This document shows, in pieces, positions 9,093 to 20,815 of a stretch of 64,000 nucleotides of DNA. The notes under the pieces were generated by a model that had not been told where the DNA came from, did no database searches, and saw only the letters and a list, made by a program, of their open reading frames with translations. How positions within the stretch are numbered: the stretch's first letter is position 1; the number at the start of each line of letters is the position of its first letter. The stretch comes from Vibrio panuliri (lineage in GTDB: Bacteria > Pseudomonadota > Gammaproteobacteria > Enterobacterales > Vibrionaceae), in assembly GCF_009938205.1 (NCBI RefSeq), contig NZ_AP019655.1, positions 744,001-808,000 on the forward strand, given 5' to 3'. A program made the position numbers and the translations under genes.

Positions 9093-9986
9093 CTATTTAA
9101 TGAAAAACAGGGAGATGCCGCCAATAGCAGCGAGTGTTCCCAGTAGACTTTTGAGGGTGACTCTTTCCCCTTTTAGTGCACAAATGCCAAGCATAAAGAG
9201 TGGGCTGGTGGCAATGATTGTTTGTGCGACAGCTGGACTGGCATATTTCAGCGCCGATTGTTGAAGCCACAACGCGAGGAAGGTACCGACAAAAATAGCC
9301 AACAGGAGTGTTAGAAACGCTTTTTGAGTCAACTGCCTAAAGTTATCGAGTATTTTACGAAAGGGCTTATTTTCCACAAAAATAATGATCGCGACCACCG
9401 CGAGCACACCGACAGTGAGGCGTATTAGGGCTCCAAGTAGCGGAGGTAGATCTCCCGCAACAAGTGCATAGTGAGAAATCACAACGCCAGAGGCTTGGCA
9501 AACACTTGCCAGTAGGCCAAATCCAATTCCACTCCAGTTAATTTGGCTGCTGTTATCAGCGTTCGGCTGCAAGATAACGAATGTTACTGCGATAGTGGTA
9601 ATCAAAACGCCAAACCAGCTCTGCAAAGGCAACACACTACCAATAAACACCAATGCGAGAATGCCTGACAAAGGAGGGGCGAGCGACTCTAAAAGTAGGG
9701 TTTTGTTGGCGCCAATTCTTTTTAACGCAGCAAAGTATGCGCTATCACCAATTGCAATGCCGATAATACCGGATACGGCGAGTATGGCTAAATGATGAGT
9801 CGATAGCTCACTAGGTATGGTGACCGCGATAGGCAAGACGAGCGCCATCATAATAGAGGCTATGCAACCTTTTATTATATTGAGTTGCAGCGCTGAAAAC
9901 TGGTGGCTGAACTGCCCATAAATCCATGTCGCAATTGCCCATACTGCCGCTGCTGACAGGGCAGAGATCTCGCCTAAGTATTGCAA
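9093..9986 (-). CDS. EamA/DMT-family inner membrane transporter
   Basis: A 297-residue drug/metabolite transporter with two EamA repeats and about ten hydrophobic helices. The first repeat starts at YLGEISALSAAAVWAIATWIY and the second near residue 150 at WSGIGFGLLASVCQASGVVIS. The charged end KGERVTLKSLLGTLAAIGGI is typical of the final helices. The substrate is not predictable from sequence; amino acids or metabolites are usual for this family. It is transcribed toward the valine operon and away from the Nudix gene, and appears to be a single-gene unit. Confidence 0.85.
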   Translation of the reverse strand: MQYLGEISALSAAAVWAIATWIYGQFSHQFSALQLNIIKGCIASIMMALVLPIAVTIPSELSTHHLAILAVSGIIGIAIGDSAYFAALKRIGANKTLLLESLAPPLSGILALVFIGSVLPLQSWFGVLITTIAVTFVILQPNADNSSQINWSGIGFGLLASVCQASGVVISHYALVAGDLPPLLGALIRLTVGVLAVVAIIIFVENKPFRKILDNFRQLTQKAFLTLLLAIFVGTFLALWLQQSALKYASPAVAQTIIATSPLFMLGICALKGERVTLKSLLGTLAAIGGISLFFIK

Positions 9987-10214
9987 TTTCGCGACTCCAT
10001 TATTGATGGTTTAGATAATTAGATTTGAGTAGAGTGCGAGATTATCTACCAAGTGAGCTTGCGGCAATGAAATTGTGTTTGGTTTTGTGTAGAGTTTTTA
10101 ACTCCATCACCTATTAATCAAAACTCATCAATATAACGTTAGAATTCGCCTAGTTAGAAACTAGAACAGATCATAGTGACTTGGATATAATGGCAGTTTA
10201 GTTAACTGTTAATA

Positions 10215-10628
10215 ATGGAAGAAATCGTGGGAAAAGTGATCGATAAACTGGCTTGGATTACCATCAAAGATGGTAAGTTTTTGGCGGTGCGCTCTCAGGG
10301 CAAAGAGCTGTTCTACTTGCCGGGTGGTAAACGGGAGTTGGGCGAAAGTGATGAGCAGGCGCTAGTACGTGAAATCAAAGAGGAGTTGTCCGTTGATTTA
10401 GTTCCGAGCTCTATTCATTATGCTGGTACTTTTACTGCCCAAGCAGATGGTAAGGCAGAGGGCGTGTCTGTTCAGTTAACTTGCTATTTTGCTGATTTCT
10501 CTGGTGAGCTTGCAACTGCAGCTGAAATTGAAGAACTGCGATACATTGATAGTAGTGACCAGCCAATATGCTCTCTTGCTGCGTTAGTCGTTTTACGATG
10601 GTTAAAGGACCAACAACGGATTCGCTAA
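10215..10628 (+). CDS. Nudix hydrolase
   Basis: A 137-residue pyrophosphohydrolase of the Nudix fold, acting on a nucleoside diphosphate linked to another group. The Nudix box GKRELGE-x7-REIKEELSV (about residues 36-58) matches GX5EX7REUXEEXGU, except that the last glycine is serine. All metal-binding glutamates are present. There is no extra domain, so the substrate cannot be named. The start is uncertain: the ATG at 10215 has a poor ribosome binding site, and a GTG four codons later is an alternative. Confidence 0.85.
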   Translation: MEEIVGKVIDKLAWITIKDGKFLAVRSQGKELFYLPGGKRELGESDEQALVREIKEELSVDLVPSSIHYAGTFTAQADGKAEGVSVQLTCYFADFSGELATAAEIEELRYIDSSDQPICSLAALVVLRWLKDQQRIR

Positions 10629-10782
10629 CAAAGCCCTTGCCCAGTGATGGGAAAATGAACGGTAACAACACAGAACTGTTTAACCATTGTGCAAACAGTT
10701 TTCGTACTATTGTTTCCAGTTCAACGTCAAATGTGCAAATGGTAAAATCTCTCCATACCAAATCGAAATTAGAGGTAATTTG

Positions 10783-11034
10783 ATGAACCCTATTCTTGCG
10801 ATGCTCAAAGAACACAACATTAGTGACGAGCAAATCAAAGCGCTTTTTGAAGCATTAACTCAAAACCCATTGGCGGCGATGGCAACGATCTCTCAACTTG
10901 GATTGCCACAAGATAAGTTGCAGTTATTGATGGGGCAGGTCATGCAAAATCCTGCGTTGATCAAGGAAGCTGTTAATGAATTGGGCTTGGATTTCGCTAA
11001 AGTAGAAGCGGCGAAAGAACAGCTTAAAAAATAA
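10783..11034 (+). CDS. DUF2999 family small protein
   Basis: A soluble, mostly helical protein of 83 residues that begins MNPILAMLKEHNISDEQI and ends in a lysine-rich tail. It matches the DUF2999 family found in Vibrio and related genera. No catalytic motif, signal peptide or membrane segment is visible, and its function is unknown. A start 96 bases upstream in frame would add a sequence of different character. The ATG at 10783 follows AGAGGT and gives the conserved N-terminus. Confidence 0.8.
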   Translation: MNPILAMLKEHNISDEQIKALFEALTQNPLAAMATISQLGLPQDKLQLLMGQVMQNPALIKEAVNELGLDFAKVEAAKEQLKK

Positions 11035-11226
11035 GTGCTATCAGCAAAGGCTCATGGACTTTTCAGCGCGCTGCGTTTCATGACCTTTGCTTTGTTCAAT
11101 TTGATCAATCTTACGTTCTGTTTGCCAAGAAAGGTGATTGATAAGAGAGAACTGTCTGTTTAATAAGAGTACATTCGGAAATACGAGTATTCTTGTCAGT
11201 CTATGATGTTGGAGTAGTGGGGTACA

Positions 11227-14200
11227 ATGCCAAGCAAATTTAAGCAAGCCGTGACAAAGTTTAAAGCTTTGCCGAAACCTGTTCGTTGGGGAGCCTATGC
11301 GGCGGGTGGCTATCTATCCTATGCCGCGCTACTTGGTCTATTAGTGCCATATGTTGCTAAGCAGCAAATACCCGAACAGTTAAGCAAACTGATTGAGCGT
11401 CCTGTAACATTGACTGACGTGAAGATTAATCCTTTCACTCTCCAATTTAACCTTCATCAGTTTGCGATCTTAGAGCAGGATCAGCCATTTGTTCGTTTTG
11501 AAGACGCTGATTTTCAGATTAACTTTTGGCAATCACTTCTAAATGCTGAAGTGGCGATCGAACATATCAAACTTGATAAACCGTATGTCAATCTCAAACG
11601 TCTCGATAACCCAGATCAAGTAGAGTTTAACTTCAGTGATATTATTGCGGCTGTGGCAAAAAACACCGCCACCGCTGAGCAACCAACAGAGCAATCAAAC
11701 GACGTAACCGACAGCAACGCTGCGTTATTTCCCGTGCGTATTTTGCATACGCGTTTGAGCGATGGACAAGTCGAGTTTGTGGATGGCGTTTCAGGTACCA
11801 AGTTGAGCTACCCAAGCATCAATTTGTCGTTAGGCGAGTTTTTTACTCAGCAAATATTCGATGCGCAAGCGAACCGCTATCAACTTACCATCAAAGATTC
11901 GGATTCAGCGACAATATCAGCAAGCGGTGCGATGCAACTAAAACCATTAAAAGTGGTGGGTAATATTGATATTGAGCAGATTCAATTACCACGGCTATGG
12001 GGTTTTGCTGCCGATAACTTCGATGCCAAATTAACCTCTGGGACGTTAAGTTTCTCTTCCAACTATCGCGTTGAACAAACGTTAGGTGAGTTGCCAGAGC
12101 AAGATACGATGAGTATTGCTACTGATTCTGGTCGCTTTTCTATTGAACAAGTGAACTTTGATGGCAATGGTAAGTCAGTCGTCTCTTTGCCTAGTCTATC
12201 TGTCAGCGATATTGCCGCAAATGTGAATAAACAACTCGTCACGCTTGGCACTATCGAGTCACATGGTTTAAATGTTGCAGTATCGGTTGATGATAGTGGT
12301 GTGGACCTAGCGAGTTTATTCACGCCAAAATCTTTGGGGCAAGAGGCTGACGTAAAACCAGAGGAAAACAACGCGGAAAGCACAAGCGATAGCGAGCAGC
12401 CATGGTTGGTTAAACTGGCTGGGATTGACTTAAAAGACTACCAGCTAAATGTGTCAGAGAAGCTAATCACGGCAAAAGCCAATCAATGGGTCGTGAGTCC
12501 AATTAATCTTTCGACTAAGCAGATTTCGAGTGATTTTTCGCAACCGATAGAGTTCGATCTTTTTGCCTCACTAAATGGCAAGGGAAATATCGGCGTGCAA
12601 GGTCAAGCAGACATTAGTAAACAAGCGGTTGATGCGGATATTGATGTTGAAGCGTTGAAGTTATCGCAATTCCAGCCTTATATTGCTACTGCGGTTAATG
12701 CGACATTAACCAGCGGTGAACTCAATACCAACACTAAGTTGATTGCAGCAGCGGACGGCAAAGTAAAAGCGAGTGGTAGTGCAAAAGTTACTCATCTTTC
12801 AGTGCGCGATAACAAACTCAAAAAGCCTTTCGTTAAATGGCGTTCTCTTGCGGTTAATAAGTTTGACTTTGACATCGAGAAATCTAAGTTAGCCATCGAC
12901 ACGTTAACGCTCAGTCAGCCTTATGCGCGAGTGGTGATCAACAAAGATCGAACGACAAACTTGGGCGACTTAGTGGTGCAACAGCCAAAGAGTGAGCAAA
13001 AAGGGCAAGCCAACCAGAAAGTCAAATCGCAAAGTCAGCCATTTGCGTTAAGCGTGCGCAAAGTGGCGTTTAATAATGGCTCTGCGTTTTTCGCTGATAA
13101 CTCATTAACGCCAAATTTCTCTTCGGGTATTGAGCAACTCAACGGACAGGTCGGTCATATTTCTAGCGTACCTGGTACCAAAGCATCGGTTGATATTAGT
13201 GGCAATATTGATCGTTATGCTCCGGTAAAAATCAAAGGGGAAATTAACCCTCTGTTGGAGAAACCGTATCTTGATTTGGATGTGCTGTTTAAGAGTGTTG
13301 AGTTAACTACGGTGAACCCTTATTCAGGTACATACGCGGGCCATTACATTGATAAAGGTCAGCTAACTTTGGCACTAAACTATCAACTTGAAAACAATCA
13401 GCTGAAAGGGTCAAACCATGTTGTGATTGACCAACTTAAGTTGGGTCAAGCGAGTGAAAGTGACCTTGCCACCGATCTGCCTATCGAGCTGGCGATTGCG
13501 CTGTTACAAGACCGAGATGGCGTGATTGATTTAGGGGTTGATGTTTCTGGTGATATTAACGATCCGGACTTTAGCCTTGGTGGTGTGATTTGGCATACCA
13601 TTACTAACATCATTACCAAGGCCGTAACGGCACCATTTTCATTTATCGCTGGGCTAGCCGATGCGGATGACGAGCTGAATGTGATTGATTTTGCCTCTGG
13701 CGTGTCGCAACTGAGCACAGAGCAACAAGAGAAGTTGACGACACTCGGCGAAGCGCTAACGAGTCGTCCTAAGCTGACCTTGTCAGTGGATGGTTCAGTC
13801 AATGCCGTTGAAGACAGTAAAGCGCTTGCGCTGATTAAGTTTGATCAGCTTTTGGCTGCGCAAGCGAAAACAACGGCAGAACAGCTTCCGGCTGATTTGA
13901 GTGCGACGACGGTTCCTATTGAGGGGCCACTTTCTGACGCTCTTCAAGCACTTTATAAGAATGAGTTTGGTCAAGAAGCAGAGACGGTACGCGATAAAAT
14001 CGAACAAGAGTTAGATGATAACAACGAGCAGTATACGGATGAGGATCTTGATCGACGTTGGCATATTGCGTTGTATAACTTAACTCTAAATCACCAACAG
14101 GTGTCTGAAGGCGAGTTGGGTAAGCTTGCTCAACAACGTGCTCAGGCAGTGAAAGCCTATTTAGTTGATGTGGTGAAAATCGATGCATCACGGGTCTTTT

Positions 14201-14268
14201 TGCTTGATAGCCGCTTTGATATTAAACAAGATGCTAGTGAAGTTCTTCTCTCGTTAGAAGCGAACTAG
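11227..14268 (+). CDS. Large AsmA-like DUF748 envelope protein
   Basis: A 1013-residue protein with one N-terminal membrane anchor (WGAYAAGGYLSYAALLGLLVPYV, about residues 22-44) followed by a long beta-rich periplasmic region of the DUF748/AsmA-like type. The stretch PVTLTDVKINPFTLQFNLHQF is the typical start of the repeat region. The C-terminal part (about 840-1013) resembles domains that follow DUF748 and ends with a helix-rich segment containing RAQAVKAYLVD. Members of the wider AsmA group are implicated in phospholipid movement across the periplasm, but a specific role here is not shown. It is a single gene ending at a strong terminator. Confidence 0.78.
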   Translation: MPSKFKQAVTKFKALPKPVRWGAYAAGGYLSYAALLGLLVPYVAKQQIPEQLSKLIERPVTLTDVKINPFTLQFNLHQFAILEQDQPFVRFEDADFQINFWQSLLNAEVAIEHIKLDKPYVNLKRLDNPDQVEFNFSDIIAAVAKNTATAEQPTEQSNDVTDSNAALFPVRILHTRLSDGQVEFVDGVSGTKLSYPSINLSLGEFFTQQIFDAQANRYQLTIKDSDSATISASGAMQLKPLKVVGNIDIEQIQLPRLWGFAADNFDAKLTSGTLSFSSNYRVEQTLGELPEQDTMSIATDSGRFSIEQVNFDGNGKSVVSLPSLSVSDIAANVNKQLVTLGTIESHGLNVAVSVDDSGVDLASLFTPKSLGQEADVKPEENNAESTSDSEQPWLVKLAGIDLKDYQLNVSEKLITAKANQWVVSPINLSTKQISSDFSQPIEFDLFASLNGKGNIGVQGQADISKQAVDADIDVEALKLSQFQPYIATAVNATLTSGELNTNTKLIAAADGKVKASGSAKVTHLSVRDNKLKKPFVKWRSLAVNKFDFDIEKSKLAIDTLTLSQPYARVVINKDRTTNLGDLVVQQPKSEQKGQANQKVKSQSQPFALSVRKVAFNNGSAFFADNSLTPNFSSGIEQLNGQVGHISSVPGTKASVDISGNIDRYAPVKIKGEINPLLEKPYLDLDVLFKSVELTTVNPYSGTYAGHYIDKGQLTLALNYQLENNQLKGSNHVVIDQLKLGQASESDLATDLPIELAIALLQDRDGVIDLGVDVSGDINDPDFSLGGVIWHTITNIITKAVTAPFSFIAGLADADDELNVIDFASGVSQLSTEQQEKLTTLGEALTSRPKLTLSVDGSVNAVEDSKALALIKFDQLLAAQAKTTAEQLPADLSATTVPIEGPLSDALQALYKNEFGQEAETVRDKIEQELDDNNEQYTDEDLDRRWHIALYNLTLNHQQVSEGELGKLAQQRAQAVKAYLVDVVKIDASRVFLLDSRFDIKQDASEVLLSLEAN

Positions 14269-14288
14269 CCAACACCAGCAAGTAATAA

Positions 14289-14318
14289 AGAGAAGTACAT
14301 GGTACTTCTCTTTTTTTA
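14289..14318. terminator. Intrinsic terminator between DUF748 gene and nrdF
   Basis: AGAGAAGTAC (14289-14298) and GTACTTCTCT (14302-14311) form a 10-bp stem with a 3-base loop, followed by a run of seven T on the plus strand. The A-rich left side also gives a T tract on the minus strand, so it can serve nrdF too. Confidence 0.85.
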
Positions 14319-15305
<987 letters not shown>

Positions 15306-15310
15306 CTATA

Positions 15311-17443
15311 CTAAAGCGTGCATGAAACACAGCCATCGACTTGTGTTCCCTCAAGGGCTTTTTGTCGCATTCGAATGTAGTAGAGCGTTTTAATGTTCTT
15401 CTTCCACGCGTAGATTTGGGCTTTGTTTATATCCCGAGTGGTCACATTGTCGCCGAAGAACAATGTTAAAGAGAGCCCTTGATCGACATGTTCGGTTGCC
15501 GCGGCATAAACATCAATAATGGCATTAGGCCCGATCTCGTACGCATCACGATAGTAGTCAAGATTGCTATTATCGAGATAGGGAGCAGGGAAGTAGACTC
15601 GGCCAATTTTACCCTCTTTACGGATTTCTACCTTGGATGTGACCGGATGAATTGAGGCGGTTGCGTCGTTGATATAACTGATTGAACCGGTAGGAGGAAT
15701 CGCTTGTAGGTTGCGATTGTAAAGTCCATCCAGCATCACTTGCTGTTTGAGCGTTGCCCAGTCATCTTGATTAGGTACAGTCAGGCCAAATTTATCCAAC
15801 AAAGAGGCGACCTTATCTGTGGTTGGTTGATAAGATTGTTCAAGATACTTTTGAAAGAACTCTCCCGTGGCATAAGTTGAGCGATCAAAGCCACTAAAGC
15901 TAGATTGTTTCTCCTTCGCCAAACGATTTGAAGTCACTAAACAATGGAACAGCACGGTAGAAAAGTAGGCTTGGGTAAAATCGATCGCTTCAATGCTATC
16001 GTAGTGAATTCTCTCCCTTGCTAAGAAACCATGCAAGTTCATCTGGCCTAAACCAATTGCATGACTTTCATCATTTCCTCGTCGAATAGAGGGGACACTG
16101 TCAATTTGGCTCATTTCAGAGACAGCATTGAGCGCACGAACAGAAACATCAATGGTATGGGCAACATCACCTCCATCGATTGCTTTAGCAATATTGATTG
16201 AGCCTAAGTTGCAGGATATATCACGACCTAAATGGGCGTAGCTTAAGTCGTCGTTAAACTGACTGGCATCGTTGACTTGCAGAATCTCTGAACAGAGATT
16301 CGACATATTAATACGACCCTCAATTGGGTTAGCACGATTTACCGTATCCTCGAACATAATGTAAGGATAACCAGATTCAAACTGAATTTCGGCCAATGTT
16401 TGGAACAAGCCACGCGCACTAATTTTGCTTTTTCGAATACGTGGGTCATCGACCATTTCATGATATTGGTCAGTGATGCTGATTTCAGAAAATGCTTTAC
16501 CGTAAACCTTTTCAACATCGTGGGGAGAGAAAAGGTACATATCTTTGTTTTGCTTCGCTAATTCAAGGGTAATATCAGGAATCACTACCCCTAAGCTTAA
16601 GGTCTTGATACGGATCTTTTCATCAGCATTCTCTCTTTTCGTATCCAGAAATTGCATGATATCGGGATGATGAACATTCAGATAAACCGCGCCTGCGCCT
16701 TGCCTAGCCCCTAACTGATTCGCGTAAGAGAAGCTATCTTCAAGCAACTTCATCACAGGAATAACCCCAGAACTCTGGTTAAGGATCCCTTTAATTGGCG
16801 CACCTTGTTCACGTAAATTAGATAAAAGTAACGCGACTCCGCCTCCCCGACGAGACAATTGGAGTGAGGAATTGATTGCACGCCCAATACTTTCCATATT
16901 GTCTTCAATACGCAATAGAAAACACGAAATCAGCTCACCGCGACTTTTCTTACCTGCGTTGATAAATGTGGGTGTCGCTGGTTGAAAGCGCTGATAAATG
17001 ATTTCAAACATCAACTGCGCGGCGAGTGTTTCGTCACCTCGTGCTAGCGTTAATGCGGTCATTACTACACGGTCTTCGAAGCGTTCTAGATAACGTTGCC
17101 CATCCCGAGTTTTCAGCGCGTAGGAGGTAAAGAATTTGTATGCGCCGAGAAAGGTACGGAAGCGGAATTTAACGCCATAGGCTTGATCCCAAATTTGCGT
17201 GATGAACTCTGGGCTATATTGTTCTAACACATGGGCGTCGTAATAACCTTCGTTAACCAGATAATCGAGCTTTTCGTTCAAATTATGAAAGAAAACGGTG
17301 TTTTGATTGACGTGTTGCAAGAAAAACTGTCGGGCAGCTTGCCGATCAGCGTCGAACTGGATTTCACCATGCTCATTGAGCAGGTTGAGCATCGCATTCA
17401 ACTCATGGTAGTTGAGTGATTGGTTAGGAAATTGATTGTCCAT
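15311..17443 (-). CDS. nrdE: Class Ib ribonucleotide reductase large subunit
   Basis: The 710-residue catalytic alpha subunit reduces ribonucleoside diphosphates. It contains the radical-enzyme core ([33 protein letters not shown]), NLCSEI with a catalytic cysteine, the NxCxE-type loop, and the C-terminal redox pair CVSC in GCVSCTL that NrdH re-reduces. It lacks the N-terminal ATP cone, as class Ib enzymes do. The ATG at 17443 ([16 protein letters not shown]) follows GGAA and overlaps the end of nrdI by 20 bases. A longer frame upstream only reads through nrdI. Confidence 0.94.
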   Translation of the reverse strand: MDNQFPNQSLNYHELNAMLNLLNEHGEIQFDADRQAARQFFLQHVNQNTVFFHNLNEKLDYLVNEGYYDAHVLEQYSPEFITQIWDQAYGVKFRFRTFLGAYKFFTSYALKTRDGQRYLERFEDRVVMTALTLARGDETLAAQLMFEIIYQRFQPATPTFINAGKKSRGELISCFLLRIEDNMESIGRAINSSLQLSRRGGGVALLLSNLREQGAPIKGILNQSSGVIPVMKLLEDSFSYANQLGARQGAGAVYLNVHHPDIMQFLDTKRENADEKIRIKTLSLGVVIPDITLELAKQNKDMYLFSPHDVEKVYGKAFSEISITDQYHEMVDDPRIRKSKISARGLFQTLAEIQFESGYPYIMFEDTVNRANPIEGRINMSNLCSEILQVNDASQFNDDLSYAHLGRDISCNLGSINIAKAIDGGDVAHTIDVSVRALNAVSEMSQIDSVPSIRRGNDESHAIGLGQMNLHGFLARERIHYDSIEAIDFTQAYFSTVLFHCLVTSNRLAKEKQSSFSGFDRSTYATGEFFQKYLEQSYQPTTDKVASLLDKFGLTVPNQDDWATLKQQVMLDGLYNRNLQAIPPTGSISYINDATASIHPVTSKVEIRKEGKIGRVYFPAPYLDNSNLDYYRDAYEIGPNAIIDVYAAATEHVDQGLSLTLFFGDNVTTRDINKAQIYAWKKNIKTLYYIRMRQKALEGTQVDGCVSCTL

Positions 17444-17834
17444 GATGGTTCCAAAACTGTGAGAGTCCTTGACGTACAGCCTGTACGTCGCGTGGAGTGC
17501 CGGATAGTTCAAATCGATACAGGATTGGTACACCGCATTTATCAGCGATGACTCGGCCTGATTGGGCAAACAATGCCCCAAAATTTCGATTACCCGTTGC
17601 AATCACCCCAGCGAGCAATGAACGTGTTCTAATATCGTTAAGTGCTTTAATAACTGATTTCGGAACAGCGCCTTTTCCATTGCCATCTGCGTACGTCGGG
17701 CAAATCAATACAAATGGTTGATCAATACGCGGGGTCGGTTTGCTCGGGTCAATTGGTAACCGAATTGCTGGCAAAGCTAGTTGCTTAATAAAGCGATGCG
17801 TATTGCCTGAAGCGCTGGAGTAGTAAACGATCAT
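17424..17834 (-). CDS. nrdI: Flavodoxin-like NrdI
   Basis: A 136-residue FMN protein that supplies the oxidant for assembling the manganese-tyrosyl cofactor in NrdF. The N-terminus [17 protein letters not shown] is the phosphate-binding loop of flavodoxins, and [15 protein letters not shown] and [18 protein letters not shown] are the NrdI signatures around FMN. It overlaps nrdH by one base upstream and nrdE by 20 bases downstream, showing tight translational coupling. Confidence 0.94.
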   Translation of the reverse strand: MIVYYSSASGNTHRFIKQLALPAIRLPIDPSKPTPRIDQPFVLICPTYADGNGKGAVPKSVIKALNDIRTRSLLAGVIATGNRNFGALFAQSGRVIADKCGVPILYRFELSGTPRDVQAVRQGLSQFWNHHGQSIS

Positions 17835-18055
17835 CAGTTGATTTGGCTGATCATATCAGGGCGAAAGCCTGACCAATGTTGCGTTCCAGCAACCACGACA
17901 GGCGCTTGCTTATATCCCATCGATTGAACCGTGCTCATCGCACGCTCATCTTGGGTGAGATCGATAACTTTATGTGGGATCCCCTTAGTGTTGAGTGCTT
18001 TGACTGTCGCTGTACATTGCACACATTGAGGTTTTGAATAAACAATGATGTCCAT
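17834..18055 (-). CDS. nrdH: Glutaredoxin-like electron donor NrdH
   Basis: A 73-residue thioredoxin-fold protein that reduces NrdE. The redox motif is Cys11-Val-Gln-Cys14 in YSKPQCVQCTATVKAL, and the conserved ending WSGFRPDMI is typical of NrdH and of thioredoxin-reductase partners. It heads the nrdHIEF operon behind a Fur-like site. AGGAG lies just upstream of the ATG. Confidence 0.94.
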   Translation of the reverse strand: MDIIVYSKPQCVQCTATVKALNTKGIPHKVIDLTQDERAMSTVQSMGYKQAPVVVAGTQHWSGFRPDMISQIN

Positions 18056-18071
18056 AGTTATCTCCTTTCAT

Positions 18072-18088
18072 TAAATGATACTCATTAT
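18072..18088 (-). promoter_or_regulatory. Probable Fur box in front of nrdHIEF
   Basis: On the minus strand this reads AATAATGAGTATCATTTA, which matches the inverted AATGAnAATCATT core of a Fur site with few mismatches. It lies within 35 bases of the nrdH start. Fur repression of nrdHIEF is established in E. coli. Confidence 0.6.
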
Positions 18089-18182
18089 TGTTTAGATACT
18101 ACATATGGTATTTCAAAAAACACGATGTCAATATGTTGGTTGTTCTTATAATTTCCCCACAAATGTCATGGTTGATAATATT

Positions 18183-18202
18183 GTGATAATGATTATCATT
18201 CG
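18183..18202 (+). promoter_or_regulatory. Probable Fur box in front of sufABCDSE
   Basis: GATAATGATTATCATTC (18185-18201) matches the classical Fur consensus GATAATGATAATCATTATC over most of its length and is itself a near-perfect palindrome. It lies about 30-45 bases before the sufA start, where bound Fur would block the promoter. Confidence 0.75.
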
Positions 18203-18229
18203 GATAATTTTCCTGTTTAAGGTGGTGCA

Positions 18230-18598
18230 ATGAACGCACAAAAATCACAAGCCGCACAGATTTCATTGTTAGATATGGAATGGAAAGGAGTGTGCTTAAC
18301 TGCGGATGCAGCAAAGAGAGTTTTTCAACTTTGCCAAGAAGGAAGCTACTTCCATGTAAGTGTTAGACCCTCTGGATGCACAGGCTTTGCTTACCAAGTT
18401 CAACTGATAGAGTCTCCTAGTCACGACGATATTCGATTTGTCAGTCAAGATGTTGAGTTTTATGTCGCGCTTAACGCTATGCCGATGCTCGACGGCACAG
18501 AAATCGATTATGTAAGACAAGGTCTAAACAGTAGTTTTGTTTATCACAATCCAAACGTAAAAAATATGTGTGGTTGTGGTGAAAGTTTTGGAGTCTGA
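18230..18598 (+). CDS. sufA: SUF A-type iron-sulfur carrier
   Basis: A 122-residue A-type carrier that receives Fe-S clusters from SufBCD and passes them to target proteins. The three cluster-binding cysteines of the HesB/IscA family are present: Cys50 in [10 protein letters not shown], and Cys114 and Cys116 in MCGCGESFG. It heads the six-gene suf operon immediately behind the Fur-like site, and its stop is one base before the sufB start. Confidence 0.92.
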   Translation: MNAQKSQAAQISLLDMEWKGVCLTADAAKRVFQLCQEGSYFHVSVRPSGCTGFAYQVQLIESPSHDDIRFVSQDVEFYVALNAMPMLDGTEIDYVRQGLNSSFVYHNPNVKNMCGCGESFGV

Positions 18599-18599
18599 A

Positions 18600-20066
18600 A
18601 TGTCAGCAGTAGAGACACAATCAGAAGTACAAGAACTACTTCATGAACGCGGCTATGCTGAGGGTTTCTATACTGAGCTTAGCTCAGATACCCTGTCTGT
18701 AGGCATCAATGAAGACGTCGTGAGGGCAATATCAGCCAAGCGAAATGAGCCAAGTTGGATGCTTGAGTTTAGACTCAATGCATTTCGTCAGTGGCAAAAG
18801 ATGACAGAACCACATTGGCTTAAAGCACAATATCCATCACTTGACTATCAGGCATACAGTTACTATTCGGCACCCTCATGTGAAAAATGCGATGGCAGTG
18901 CAGAAAACGATGATGGTTCCAATGAATACTTAACCCAAGAAGTTGAAAACGCATTCGAAAAGTTGGGTGTACCCGTTCGAGAAGGCAGCGATATCGCTGT
19001 TGACGCAATTTTTGACTCGGTTTCTGTGACCACAACCTATCAAAATGAACTTAAACAACATGGCATTATTTTTTGCTCATTCAGCGAAGCCATTCAAGCG
19101 CATCCAGACTTAGTTCAAAAGTATCTCGGGACCGTCGTGCCTAGCAACGACAATTTTTTTGCGGCACTGAATGCTGCGGTCGCTTCGGACGGAACTTTCG
19201 TCTATATCCCTAAAGGGGTTCGTTGCCCACGAGAACTCTCAACTTACTTCAGAATCAATCAAGCCAAAACGGGACAGTTTGAACGTACGATATTGATCGC
19301 TGATGAAGACTCATATGTCAGCTATATCGAAGGCTGCTCAGCACCGATGCGTGACTCCTATCAACTGCATGCTGCGGTTGTGGAAGTCATTATTCATCGC
19401 AATGCGGAGGTAAAATATTCAACCGTTCAGAACTGGTTTTCCGGAGAAGGTGAAACACAAGGTGGCATATTAAACTTTGTTACTAAGCGTGCGATTTGTG
19501 AGGGGGAAAACAGCAAAATGTCGTGGACTCAGTCTGAAACGGGCTCTGCCATCACATGGAAATATCCAAGTGTTATCTTAAAAGGTGATCACTCGGTTGG
19601 TGAGTTTTTCTCTGTCGCGCTAACAAACGGAACCCAACAAGCGGATACAGGGACGAAGATGATTCATATCGGCAAAAACAGCCGTTCGACCATTATCTCT
19701 AAAGGTATCTCCGCGGGTAAAAGTGAAAACAGTTATCGTGGATTAGTCAAAATTCTTCCAACCGCTCATGGAGCGCGCAATTTCACGCAATGTGACTCAA
19801 TGCTTATTGGCAGTGAATGTGGTGCGCATACCTTTCCTTATATTGAAGTAAAAAATCCAACCGCTCAAGTTGAGCATGAAGCGACGACATCCCGTATCGG
19901 AGAAGATCAATTGTTTTACTGCGTGCAACGCGGCATCAGTGAAGATGACGCAATCTCAATGATAGTGAACGGCTTTTGCAAAGATGTGTTTTCGGAGTTG
20001 CCGTTAGAGTTTGCTGTCGAAGCGCAAAAGCTTCTTTCAATCAGCCTTGAACATAGCGTGGGGTAA
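18600..20066 (+). CDS. sufB: SUF scaffold subunit SufB
   Basis: The 488-residue scaffold component of the SufBC2D complex on which new clusters form. The right-handed beta-helix core is clear from residue 180 on ([31 protein letters not shown]) and the functionally important stretch [35 protein letters not shown] is intact, including its cysteines. An insert with two cysteines (SCEKCDGS, about residue 97) matches the CxxCxxxC region of E. coli SufB in part. The ATG at 18600 is chosen because it follows GGAG in the end of sufA. Confidence 0.94.
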   Translation: MSAVETQSEVQELLHERGYAEGFYTELSSDTLSVGINEDVVRAISAKRNEPSWMLEFRLNAFRQWQKMTEPHWLKAQYPSLDYQAYSYYSAPSCEKCDGSAENDDGSNEYLTQEVENAFEKLGVPVREGSDIAVDAIFDSVSVTTTYQNELKQHGIIFCSFSEAIQAHPDLVQKYLGTVVPSNDNFFAALNAAVASDGTFVYIPKGVRCPRELSTYFRINQAKTGQFERTILIADEDSYVSYIEGCSAPMRDSYQLHAAVVEVIIHRNAEVKYSTVQNWFSGEGETQGGILNFVTKRAICEGENSKMSWTQSETGSAITWKYPSVILKGDHSVGEFFSVALTNGTQQADTGTKMIHIGKNSRSTIISKGISAGKSENSYRGLVKILPTAHGARNFTQCDSMLIGSECGAHTFPYIEVKNPTAQVEHEATTSRIGEDQLFYCVQRGISEDDAISMIVNGFCKDVFSELPLEFAVEAQKLLSISLEHSVG

Positions 20067-20068
20067 AA

Positions 20069-20815
20069 ATGCTAGAAATTAATGATTTGCATGTGAGTGT
20101 TGAGGATAAACCGATCCTTCGAGGTATCAATTTGTCGATAAAGCCCGGTGAAGTGCACGCAATCATGGGGCCTAATGGTTCGGGTAAGAGTACGCTTTCG
20201 TCTGCGCTGGCTGGTAAAGAAGAGTACCAAATCGATCAAGGGTCGATTTGGTTCAAAGGTAAAGACTTGGTTGAGTTGGAAGCCGATGAGCGAGCCGGTG
20301 AAGGTGTCTTCTTGGCATTCCAATACCCGGTGGAGATTCCTGGGGTGAGCAACAAGCTGTTCTTAAGAACCGCCTTGAACGGCATTCGCTCATATCGAGG
20401 AGAAAATGAGATCGACCGATTCGAGTTTGAAGACTTACTTGAAGAGAAGGCGACACTGTTGCAAATGCCTGTCGATTTATTGCAGCGCTCTGTCAACGAA
20501 GGCTTCTCTGGTGGTGAAAAGAAACGGAATGACATTTTACAAATGGCTGTTCTTTCCCCCCAGTTATGCATTCTCGATGAGACGGACTCAGGCTTGGATA
20601 TTGACGCATTGAAAGCGGTGGCAACTGGTGTCAACGCGCTTAGAGATGGTCAACGTTCATTTATAATGGTGACGCATTACCAGCGCATTCTTGATTACAT
20701 TAAACCCGATTTTGTTCATGTTTTGTACCAAGGGAAAATTATCAAATCAGGCGATCATTCACTCGCTAAAGAATTAGAGGAAAAGGGTTATGGCTGGCTT
20801 ACCTCTAATGAATGA
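20069..20815 (+). CDS. sufC: SUF ATPase subunit SufC
   Basis: A 248-residue ABC-type ATPase that drives conformational change in SufBC2D. It shows Walker [10 protein letters not shown] (about residues 34-42), the ABC signature FSGGEKKRN (about 149) and Walker [12 protein letters not shown] (about 167). Within the operon it begins 2 bases after sufB, and its end overlaps the start of sufD by 26 bases. Confidence 0.95.
   Translation: MLEINDLHVSVEDKPILRGINLSIKPGEVHAIMGPNGSGKSTLSSALAGKEEYQIDQGSIWFKGKDLVELEADERAGEGVFLAFQYPVEIPGVSNKLFLRTALNGIRSYRGENEIDRFEFEDLLEEKATLLQMPVDLLQRSVNEGFSGGEKKRNDILQMAVLSPQLCILDETDSGLDIDALKAVATGVNALRDGQRSFIMVTHYQRILDYIKPDFVHVLYQGKIIKSGDHSLAKELEEKGYGWLTSNE

Noticed and set aside
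10687-10782. Upstream extension of the DUF2999 gene
   Set aside because: Cysteine- and serine-rich sequence unlike the family. The ATG at 10783 matches the conserved N-terminus.
13446-13802. 118-codon minus-strand frame inside the DUF748 gene
   Set aside because: Serine-rich antisense shadow of the plus-strand gene with no ribosome binding site.
17444-17602. Extended nrdE start 53 codons upstream
   Set aside because: It lies inside nrdI on the same strand in another frame. The ATG at 17443 gives the usual NrdE length.
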